From NCBI GenBank assembly GCA_016081115.2, contig JABTTQ020002551.1:434001-498000 (forward strand): a stretch of 64,000 nt of DNA, given 5' to 3'. The translations under genes were made by a program, and so were the position numbers. The DNA is from Rehmannia glutinosa (taxonomy: Eukaryota; Streptophyta; Magnoliopsida; Lamiales; Orobanchaceae). Below the pieces are notes generated by a model, which had not been told where the DNA came from, made no database searches, and saw nothing but the letters and a program-made list of their open reading frames with translations. Positions 55,601 to 64,000 of this stretch are shown piece after piece. The number at the start of each line of letters is the position of its first letter. Within the stretch, counting starts at the first letter, position 1.

Positions 55601-56007
55601 AATTTCCTCTTCAAGCTTGTAGTCAAATCTAGGTCTCTAATTCTTCAAGAATTTTCTCTAGGAGTACCTCAACAAGAAGGATTCAACATCATTAGATGGT
55701 GAAGGTATAAGGTTGAGGATTGGAGAAGAAAAATAGAGTTGGGAGAAATGAAGACATTCTTACCTTATGCTTGAAGAATTTGATCCTTTAGAGAGGAAAA
55801 TGGAAGCAAGTCTTGTGTTTTTATGATAATTATGAAATGAATAATATTGGTAGATAAAGAAAAAAATAACAAAAATGATTGATTCCCTAAGACAAGGAGC
55901 CAAAAGTTGGAGGGAATAATAATCATGGTGTTGGTATTTTTATTTATTAGAATTTGGTGGAAAGAAAAGTTTGTCCATCCTTTAAGCATGTGACCAAAAG
56001 TTGAGAA

Positions 56008-56055
56008 AAAATATATATATATGTAAATATATATATATATATATACATATATAAT
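56008..56055. repeat. (TA)n-rich microsatellite
   Basis: Interrupted TA dinucleotide runs inside the LTR remnant. Confidence 0.9.
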
Positions 56056-57429
56056 TGTAGGTCTTGAAAAGAATATGAAACAACCTCCCCATTTATGGTA
56101 ATTTTCGAAATTTTTTAAAAATATAAAAAAAATATTTTTTTTTTAAAAAAAAATTGATTGGGAAATTGGTTGGGATGAATTATAGAATAAGATGAAATAT
56201 TAGGATAAGGATTGGAATGTACTCCTAAATTGTTGGAGGTCTAATATTCCTAAAGTAGTAGTCATTCGATCAAGTATTAATACTAGAGGAAGAATATAAA
56301 ATTGCTAAGCTCTAAAAATGCGAAATGCGTAATTGACGTGGGAAGAAATAAATAAAAATAGAGTCGAGTTTCATTAATAATAGGTTTGTAATGTGATTCA
56401 CAAACCGAAAGGGCTTTTAATGTGATTCTAGTTTTGGGCTTTAAGTTTAAAATAATTGGAAATCACAAACCGAAAGGGCTTTTAATGTGATTCTAGTTGT
56501 AAAATGTCACTAAGGTCAGTGGGATATTGAGACAAAAGCAGTTTTTAAAAGAAGCAAGTATAGGTCCTTAACCTTTGAAAATCTCATTTTTGTCCCATTT
56601 TGAAATAATTGTCTTTCGAGGCTTTTAGGGGTCCAATAGTTATGAAATTTGAACCTTGGGTCCAAGATATAATTATGTTATAGTTAAATTAGTATTCCCA
56701 GGTGCATGGACTGCACAAGTCCTGAAATTGTATTTTGGTCCTCAAGTTTAATCTTTTACAATTTGGTCCCTCAATTTATATAAAATTACTTTCCAAGCTC
56801 TAAACACTTGGATTTTGGAATACACTTCAAATATGTTATTTCCAGTTCTTTAAGAGTTAAAATTTCAAATTTTAAAATTAGGGTCTGGTACAGTTTGAAA
56901 ATTGCAAAATAGCCCTTAAACTTCTAAAATTTTACAATGTAGTCCTTGGGCTTTTAAGGGTTGATTTTATTTATCTAAAAACTCTTAAAACTTTATTAAA
57001 ATGTCAAAACATAATTTTTGAACCTGAGTTCAGTCCCAAAAATCAAAAATAACAGAGGGGTCCCGTAAGTTTTATTTTATTGAAATTAAGTCCACCAACC
57101 TTCCATTTTTGCATTTTAAGTCCATAAGTTGAAATTTAATCAATTATGCTCGACTTGTCCAGGTTATAAATCATTCAAAACATAGATTTCAAGAGTCATA
57201 AACATACATATCCTTCTCATACAAAATTTCATCAAGTATAACAATAAAGTGTACATGTATGCCCTATTTTTCGATAAATCGCATTTTTGAGCAACACTTG
57301 AGAATTTTTCCAACTTGATACAAGAAAATAACATGCAATACATAATATATATCTCAAGTGCTCAAAATCAAAATACTACATGCATTTTTAAGTAAAACAC
57401 CTAGAAGTTGAAAGGATTTTTCCACCCAC

Positions 57430-57494
57430 CTTAAAAATGAACTTGTTGGTGAAAGATGAAATAAATCACTCTTGAAGGAGACTTAGGTCAGTCC
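57430..57494 (-). other. Exon-like module 2 in LTR
   Basis: 65 nt, starting GGACTGACCTAAGTC after CCTAG and ending TTTTTAAG|GTGGGTGG; CTAACTCC lies upstream on the minus strand. Confidence 0.45.
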
Positions 57495-57596
57495 CTAGGT
57501 CAAGGAATACAAAAGAAAATGTAGGAGTTAGAAAATGAGGTTAAAAATTAAGGAAAAGAAGAACGAGGTGAAGAAAATTGGTGAAACTACACTTAC

Positions 57597-57681
57597 CTTG
57601 TGTAGTAGATGAAATGAGACTAGTAGAGGTCTCAAAATAGATCTCTTTCTTCACTCTTAAACCAAGTCTTAAGGTCAGCCC
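57597..57681 (-). other. Exon-like module 1 in LTR
   Basis: 85 nt, starting GGGCTGACCTTAAGAC after TTTTAG and ending ACACAAG|GTAAGTG on the minus strand. Confidence 0.5.
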
Positions 57682-58405
57682 CTAAAACTCCAAAAATGAA
57701 AATGGAGTATCAAAATTTTGGAAAATAGAAGAGAAGAAGAAAATGTACTAAAAATCTCATTTCTTAGGGACATAAAGCCAAAACCTAGGTTTTAGAGAGA
57801 AATTTAAAATTTATTTGTTTGACTAAGGGGTTAGTGGGATTTGTAGGAAGATTTTTTTTTTTTTTTTTTGTTATAGGCTTGGAAGACATAAAATAAAATA
57901 GAAATCAAATTATCAAAATTTTATTTATTTTTTTGTCCAATAATAATTTAGTTGGGAGATACAAAATGATAAAATAGTGGTAAAAGAAAAAAATGAGTTA
58001 TTTTCCCCATTTAAAGTGGTAATTTTGAAAATTAGGGAAAAAAAAAATATTTGGTTTCTTTTCTTTATAAAATTGAGGAAAAAAATAAAATGTATAAATA
58101 TCCATAATTAAATATTTAGAAATTTAAAATAAAGATGTGAAATAAGAAATGTGTAATCGAAAAATAAATTGGAAGTTTGTTGGGATGAATTATAGAATAA
58201 GATGAAATATTTGGATAAGGGTCGAAATGTACTAGAGGAGAATATAAATCGTTAGACTCGAAAATGAGGAATGCGTAATTGACATTGAAAGAAATAATTA
58301 AAAGTCAGGTCGCGGTTCATTAATAATGGGTTCGTGTTATTTAACAAAATAAATAAATTACTACACAACGTCATATCTCACGTCGCTAAAATTCGGGGCG
58401 TCACA

Positions 58406-58410
58406 GGAAC
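58406..58410. repeat. Right target duplication of LTR remnant
   Basis: GGAAC is identical to 52599-52603. Confidence 0.85.
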
Positions 58411-59554
58411 TTATATTGAATGGTATCTGTGTGGGTTCGATTTAGGAGAGATCAACTTTACTTTGATTCGACATGGTGGAATATAATTTCTCTCTTTATA
58501 CGAGAGGACATGTTGTTAGATAGTGTATTTTTACACATCTATTATTTTTCCTATTTATGAAAATAATGTGTTTAATTAAGTGTTTAGTCTTTTTTGGTTA
58601 CTTGCATGTGATAGGAATTATCAAATTAGAAATTTTTGATTTTGAAAAGGATTGTGGTGTAACTTGATTCTCAAGCAATATTTGGATATGGAATGATCTT
58701 ATTCTTGGATGCCTATATAGAGACAAGTCATCATTTACAATTTTGGATACACATAATTATATATTTGTAGAGAGAAGAATACACGAGAGTTTTAGATATT
58801 AGAGTTTTAGAGACAAGAAACAAAGATCATGTTTCTAAATAGATCAAAATATTAGTCGAAGTGTCTTTGTTGTTATTCGAGTATAACATCTTTGAAGATT
58901 TAGAGTCTTTTGTTTCAAGTTTTCGTCCATCTTTGTTTTGATTAAAGCTCGAATAGTTTTTATTCATTTTGTTTGGATGAGTTGTTATACACTTCTAGAT
59001 CTACTCATGAATAGAAGTGTTAATGTATTTTGTATTAGTTGAGTCATTCAAGTTGTGTTCGTAAAAAATCAAATCAACTAGTATGATTATTTCACCTGTT
59101 GGCACGTTTGCAAATTCTATTTTTTACTTGCGGATAAATATTATCTCTGTCTTATTTACGATCCTCTGCGAGTTGGTATAAGTGTTTTGTTACTTATAGC
59201 AACATTTTGTTACGTGTTTTTATACCTTGGACATTGGGGCGTATAAAACTTGAGTTTTATGTCAGCAAATCCACCAAAAACACTAGTCGGTTTGTGCACA
59301 TCGCACGGTTTATCTTGTTGACATCAATGAGCGCTAGAGTTATTATCCTTATGCATAGTCGGATGTAAGCTTGTAAGGCTGAGTTGCCAAAAATAAAAAC
59401 AATACTAGCGTGGAATCTATGACTAAATTAGTTGTTGTGATTTTATGAAAGTACATATAAGGAGAAAAAGTCTTTACAATGTTAATTTTCCTTTTTTTTT
59501 TCTTTAATTCGTAAAAAGCGTATGTAAAAAGAATTGGATGGAATAATTAAAGGC
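58411..59554. other. Unassigned; possible copia LTR remnant
   Basis: A TGTTAGATAG at 58514, a TATA-like CCTATATAGAG at 58712 and a TTGGTATAAG resembling a decayed initiator-tRNA PBS at about 59174 are arranged like a copia LTR with its PBS, but I cannot find a matching LTR end or a second copy. No protein motif is visible. Confidence 0.3.
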
Positions 59555-60476
59555 AAAAACTTATGTAAGATTGTTTTACGGGTTTAGACCCATGTGAGAA
59601 TCCAACTTATTCGACCCGCTTGATTTAGTTTTTGATTTTTTTCCGACTTTTTGTTGCTTTTTTATTTTTACTTGGGGCTTTCTTCTTCCCATTTTCTTCT
59701 TCTCTTCTCACGGTTTTCTTCTCTTTTCTTCTTCTTGCTTCTTCTTATTCTTTGTTCCTCTTCAATGCTTATTATTCATCTCAAGACGCATAAATCTGGT
59801 GGTTCTTCTTCTCGTTTTCTTCTTGTTGCTTGCTTATTCCTCTATGTTCTTCTCTTTTTCGAATGGTTCTCTGTTCATCGCTTCCGAGCCTACTCGCCGA
59901 GACGCGACTCCTGTGGCTTTGCTCGTGGCCGAAGTGTCTATCCATCATTTGAAGTTTTCAGGTTTGTAATTAGTTTTTGTATTTTCTACAGAAATTTCAG
60001 ATTTGAAAATAAATTTTATATTTTCTGCAAAAACTTTGCACTATTTTATGAAAATGTTTTTTGGCGATATGTTGAGTTGTGTGTTGGACTTTCTATTTAA
60101 CTATATTTTTGTTAAATTTATAGTTAGATACTGAATGAAATTATGAATATTGTGGTTAGAAATATTTAAAATATAGAAATTGTTGTTATAGTACAAATCT
60201 GTGAATATTGATGCGTAAAAGTATCAGAAAATGTCATAAAAATATCATAGACTGCCTTAAAAATATTAGTTGTATTTTATTGTATTTCACCATTGAACAT
60301 ATATTCATATGACTACATGTATATCGACATTGAATTTTTGTTTGAACTGCATATTTGATTGTTTTGTTGTTACATGGAAAGTAAAATTGTTAGATTTATT
60401 AATATGTGTGTGTTAGAATTTTGATTTAAAAGTATCATAATTTGTCTCAAAAATATTAAAAATATTAATAGTTACC
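59555..60476 (+). mobile_element. Relic of a MULE left end (same family as 5949-16275)
   Basis: AACTTATGTAAGATTGTTTT, ACGGGTTTAGACCCATGTGAG and CGACCCGC align in order with the left TIR and subterminal region of the MULE, with mostly C-to-T and G-to-A differences. A C/T-rich leader follows, and isolated AAAAGTATCA motifs occur near 60207 and 60430 in the plus orientation. The 149-codon frame at 59651-60100 is low-complexity and hydrophobic and I do not consider it a gene. The relic is cut by the LINE fragment at about 60477. Confidence 0.55.
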
Positions 60477-61236
60477 TTAGAGTAAATGCAAAATTGGAAG
60501 TTTGGAAGAAGCACTCGAATCAAAAGGTTTTACTCTAAGTAGGGCTAAAAGCAGAATATATGGAATGTCACTTTAGTAAAAACAACATGAACAATGAGAC
60601 AAAGGTTAAAACCGATAGACATGAAGTGAGTATAACAAAGAGTTTTAAATATTTAGGATCTATAATTGAAGAGTACGGAGAAATCATAAAGATGTCACAC
60701 ATAGGATCCAGCGGGTTGGAATAAATGGAGGAGTGCATCTTCTATCATTTGTGACCGTAAAATACCATTAAAATTGAAAGGAAAATTTTATAAAATGGCC
60801 ATAAGGCCCGCAATGCTTTATGGAGCAGAATGTTGGGCGACTAAATATAAACGCGAACAAAAAATGAGGGTAGCGAGATGAGAATGTTAAGATGGATGTG
60901 CGGACACACTAGATTAGATAGAATAAGAAATGAACACATTAGAAACAAAGTGAGAGTAGCACGAATAGATGAGAAAATTAGAGAAACACGATTAAGATGG
61001 TTTGGACATGTTTATAGGAGACCTTTTGATGCATCTGTGCGACGTTTAGAAGGTAGGAAATCACTCGCACAAATCAAAAGAGGCGGAGGCCTAAAAAGAC
61101 TTGGAAAGATGTTATATCTAGAAATAAACAAAAATATGGCTTATGACCGTAAACGATAATGCGATATGATCCGTATAGTCGACCCCACATAGTGGGATTA
61201 AGGCTTAGTTTGTGGTTGTTGTTGTTTGTAGATGAT
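60477..61236 (+). mobile_element. RTE LINE 3' fragment
   Basis: A 5'-truncated copy starts within the reverse transcriptase C-terminal part (KLEVWKKHS...). It then reads SFKYLGSIIEEYGEI, MLRWMCGHTRLDRIRNEHIR and RLRWFGHVYRRPFDASVRR (open frame 60878-61159), and ends with GTGGGATTAAGGC and a short (GTT)n tail. It gives the uninterrupted sequence across the point where the gypsy element entered the other LINE copy. Confidence 0.85.
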
Positions 61237-61544
61237 ATGACGTAGAAATTGTTGGTGTACATGAGAGATAGTGGAAGAGGAAGGGAAGAGACAACCGGAA
61301 AAAGGGCAAGGACTACGGAAAAAAAAATGATGTGAAAAAAGAATTTCGGTGAAGAAAGTAGCAATAGCCAGTGAATTGAAAAAGAATATCGCATTTAAGA
61401 GTTTTTTTGGTAAAAAACTATTGTCATTTGAGATTCTTTTATCATTTGTATGTTGTTGAAGTTCATGTATTGATACAAAGTCATTTGAAATTGCAGTTTA
61501 ACATTAGAGTTATTGTATTAGTAGTTACTGCCCAAAGTGCTCAT
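61237..61544. other. Unassigned spacer
   Basis: No recognised feature between the LINE tail and the copia LTR. Confidence 0.3.
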
Positions 61545-62648
61545 TGTTGGAATTTGGTTTACAAAATGTGTGTTGACCCAATTTTGACCAAATATTTAAG
61601 AGGTTTCCATCGGTGAAAATAGAATTAAATTATTTGTAAAAATTCTACTAAGAGAGTAGATGAGAATAGCATATGGAATTTCTCAAAATTAATTATGGGT
61701 GAATGAAAAATTAATATTAGAAGTTAGTCACTTAAAACTAGAAAATGGTATAGAAAGTAGAAAATGTGGGGAAGGAGAAATGCTCCACCCACATAGAGTA
61801 TAAAGCCAAAGTTTGTTCACTTTATAAATACCAAGTCGGAAAAATGCGTTTGGGCCCTTGGAGGCACGCAAGTTTTAAAAGGGGTGAGGACCTACATGCT
61901 TGTGGGTTTGGTACAAAACACACGGGGCGCGCCGCCGCCGGCCGCCGCCCGCCGACTCGGCCTAGTCAGGGTCGTGGGCTTTGGTTGAGCTTCAAGGCCC
62001 TTATAATTTTGGACCAAATTTATTTAAACCTTATAAAAGTAATTAATTAATTTTAATTAATTAATTAAGGATTTCAATTGGAGTGTGTGGCGCGTGCATG
62101 TGCACGACACACGATTGTGCGCGAGAGGCGTTCAACGGACCGCACACGGAGCTAGCGTGTGCAAAAAGTGCGTCGTGTGTGCGCAATGTAGATAGCATGA
62201 CCGTCGCGCGCGTAGGTGTGCGCACACACGCATATCTAAAGATGCACTGTTTGAGCAACTAGGTGCATTTTTGGTTTGTAGACAAGTCATTTCGAGCCAA
62301 AAGACATGTTCTATCCATCGGGCACCTTGATGCCTATAAAATGAATCCCTGTAGATGAAAGAAGACACGAAAATACAAGCCTAAAATCGAGTCATTTGCA
62401 TAAGCATATTGATATCCTTCCGTTCAAATCTTAAAAGCCTTAAACATTTTACATTCGTTGTAGTTTCGACTTTCCAAGTGCTTTGAAGTCGAGCAGATTA
62501 AAGTCATTGTATCTTAGAGATGAACAGGAACCATAAGCACTTCGAATACGGGGCATTTTTGTCTTGCAGAGACTTTATATTATACAGGCCTCGACTTATG
62601 CCTAAACACTTAGTCATTTTCTTAAAATAGTAAACCATCCCTCCAACA
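61545..62648 (+). repeat. 5' LTR of Tork-like copia element
   Basis: 1104 bp from TGTTGGAATTTGG to CTCCAACA, giving a perfect 6-bp terminal inverted repeat TGTTGG/CCAACA. It holds a GC-rich island (61920-61965) and a purine-pyrimidine alternating CG/CA-rich block (62085-62235). No convincing PBS follows; the next bases are ATCGCAAGAC. Confidence 0.65.
62334..62343 (+). promoter_or_regulatory. TATA box in copia LTR
   Basis: CTATAAAATG lies about 300 bases before the LTR end, a sensible place for the U3-R boundary. Confidence 0.55.
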
Positions 62649-62685
62649 ATCGCAAGACAAAAAGTACATTTTCTGTTTCAAGACA

Positions 62686-63240
62686 ATGGCTTCAGTTTGT
62701 TCACTCGATGGTGATGCACTGCTCACGGTGAAAAACCAGCCATGTTAAATGCATTGACTTCAAATCTTTGGTAACAAAAGATGTTGTTTTACCTCACTAC
62801 GTTGGCTCAGTCTCATTTCCTGAAGGAGGACCCCCTACCTTTGGCAATGAAGAATTCGACAACCAGCGGAGAATCGTTGTAGATGCTTGGTATAACATCA
62901 ATTTTCTCTGTCGGAACTACATTTTGAACGGACTTGACGATACCCTCTATAATGTTTATAGTTCGTTCAAAACATCCAAAGAGTTATAGGACTCTTTGGA
63001 GAAGAAATACAAAACAGAAGATGCCGGCACAAAGAAAAATGTTGTTGGTAAATTTCGGAGTACAAGATGGTGATCAGCCAAGTCCAAGAGATTCAGATCA
63101 TACTTCACGACTTAGTATCTGAAAGATGATTCTAAATGAGTCCAAGTGGCTGCAATAATCAAAAAATTGCCGCCATTGTGGAAGGATTTCAAGAACTACC
63201 TAGCACAAGCGTATAGAAATGGGGCTTGAGGATCTGATTG
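62686..63240 (+). pseudogene. Copia gag remnant
   Basis: The likely original start is ATGGCTTCA at 62686. After an early stop, the frame 62768-62989 reads FDNQRRIVVDAWYNINFLCR, NYILNGLDDTLYNVYSSFKT, SKEL and then a TAG where relatives have Trp (SKELWDSLEKKY). Beyond it DAGTKKNVVGKF, VISQVQEIQIILHDL and AAIIKKLPPLWKDFKNYL are readable in shifting frames. These blocks define the gag of Tork/Tnt1-like copia elements. Confidence 0.8.
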
Positions 63241-64000
63241 TTCGGCGTCGGGTAAGTTTGGAATGGAGGCCAAGACCAATCTTGGTGAATCGCGCAATAG
63301 CAAGAAATGGAAGCATTCCAGAAAAGACAAGGGAAAGGCCAAGAAATTCAAGGAGAATTGTTACAACTGTGGCAAACCGAACCGCATGGCCAAGGATTAC
63401 CGACACCCAAAAAAAGGCAATCAAAGTGGCAACCAACAAGTTAATGTGACGGTGGACAAGTCTATTCCGAAGAGACATGTCGAGCTCAATCTCACCGCCG
63501 TTGTGTTTGAAGCCGATATGGTAGATAACCCGAGGGAATGGTGGATAGATATGGGGATACTCGTCACATTTGTGCCGACAAGGAGATGTTCTCTCATACA
63601 CTCCGAAAAAGGGAATGAAGCTTTTCATGGCAAACTCTTCGACTTCCAACATCGTGGGGTTTGGCAAGGTTTTGCTCAAAATGACTTCTATAAAGGAGCT
63701 TACGCTTGTGGATGTCTTTGCATGTCCCGAATATCCATAGGAATTTGGTTTCTGGTCCTTTGCTTAATAAGATCGGGTTTAGACTAGTGTTTGAGTCCGA
63801 TAAGTTTGTAATGACTAAGAATGATCAGTTTCTTTGTAAGGGTCTGTAGGATGTCTGTAATGTTTGTTTTCCACCAAGAAGCAAAGAATAAAAATATTAC
63901 TTATGTTCACTTGTTGGATTGTTCTAATTTATGGTATGATAGGTTAAGACACGTAAACTTCAACACAATTAAAAGGTTAGTGAATCTGGAATTAATACCT
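63241..64000 (+). pseudogene. Copia zinc knuckle, protease and GAG-pre-integrase remnant
   Basis: The frame 63263-63787 holds ENCYNCGKPNRMAKDYRHPK, a CCHC knuckle in which the His and last Cys are replaced by Arg and Tyr. NPREWWIDMGILVTF is a decayed protease start (family WW-D-TGA). Another frame from about 63560 reads TRHICADKEMFSHTL and GKVLLKMTSIKELTLVDV, showing a one-base shift. The final bases read LLDCSNLWYDRLRHVNFN, the GAG-pre-integrase H-x-R-L-H-x type block. The integrase lies outside the window. Confidence 0.8.

Larger units (their letters stand above)
52604..58405 (-). mobile_element. Gypsy LTR remnant: two partial LTRs fused, internal region lost
   Basis: Read on the minus strand, an LTR starts TGTGACGCCCCGAATTTT (58405) and runs to about 56397. 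There it joins a second LTR lacking only its first ~50 bases, which continues to the end GGGGCGTGAGA (52604). The duplicated segments are recognisable (for example GATGAATTATAGAATAAGATG at about 56175 and 58190; AACCGAAAGGGCTTTTAATG at 54280 and 56405). The flanking GGAAC duplication is intact, so the whole unit comes from one insertion that lost its interior by deletion. Confidence 0.8.
61545..64000 (+). mobile_element. Ty1/copia element (Tork-like), 5' half, runs off the window
   Basis: A 5' LTR, gag, zinc knuckle, protease region and GAG-pre-integrase segment follow in copia order on the plus strand. The remainder lies beyond the window. Several frame breaks indicate an inactive copy. Confidence 0.8.

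Noticed and set aside
52604..58405. A simple solo LTR
   Set aside because: The segment has two copies of LTR-start sequence and of the central block, so it is a fusion of two partial LTRs and not a clean product of LTR-LTR recombination.
59651..60100. A 149-codon hydrophobic frame that could be a small membrane protein
   Set aside because: It lies in a T/C-rich leader-like stretch of a MULE relic; the hydrophobicity is a product of TTT/CTT codons and no homologous frame exists in the better MULE copy.
63200..63679. A 159-codon minus-strand frame
   Set aside because: It is antisense to copia gag/protease sequence with recognisable plus-strand motifs.

Overview
The window looks like plant nuclear DNA, probably pericentromeric or otherwise heterochromatic, and it consists almost entirely of nested transposable elements. 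I found no host gene, tRNA or rRNA that I could support. The evidence for a plant is the set of families present: Ty3/gypsy chromoviruses of the Tekay/Del type, SIRE-like and Tork-like Ty1/copia elements, a plant RTE-type LINE, a Mutator-like element (MULE) with a FAR1/FHY3-type transposase and a ULP1-like protease gene, and a hAT-like MITE. Plant-style introns (GT..AG, CTAAC branch points) are also visible. The species cannot be determined from the sequence alone.

Layout. 1-2117 is the decayed 3' part of a gypsy pol gene (+), followed by its long 3' LTR (2118-5858, truncated). 5949-16275 is a 10.3-kb MULE with a perfect 9-bp target duplication; it carries a ULP1-like gene (+, 6713-11033) and a FAR1-type transposase gene (-, 15702-12109) facing each other, with dozens of AAAGTATCAC motifs in the introns and spacers. 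17627-27695 is an RTE LINE (-) split by a non-autonomous gypsy element (17796-24688, +). 28806-50547 is a small inverted-repeat element split by a full-length Tekay-like gypsy element (29351-50519, -, perfect 5-bp target duplication, 4.0- and 4.3-kb LTRs). That gypsy element is itself split inside its protease active site by a copia element (36754-44693, -). 50589-52487 is an inverted-repeat region containing a hAT-like MITE. 52604-58405 is a deletion product of another long-LTR gypsy element (-) that kept its target duplication. 59555-60476 looks like a relic of the left end of the same MULE family, followed by an RTE LINE 3' fragment (60477-61236, +). 61545 to the window end is the 5' LTR, gag and start of pol of a Tork-like copia element (+).

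The elements do not form a cooperative system. What they show is an insertion history: LINE before gypsy; small inverted-repeat element before gypsy before copia. Most coding regions are frameshifted. Differences between LTR copies concentrate as short indels at CAG/CTG/CCG sites, so some frameshifts may be sequencing errors at methylated cytosines and not true decay.

The two most interesting observations are (1) exon-like modules with splice acceptor, donor and branch-point signals, conserved in the long gypsy LTRs, and (2) the MULE with two inward-facing genes and inward-oriented AAAGTATCAC arrays, including tandemly duplicated exons in the transposase gene.
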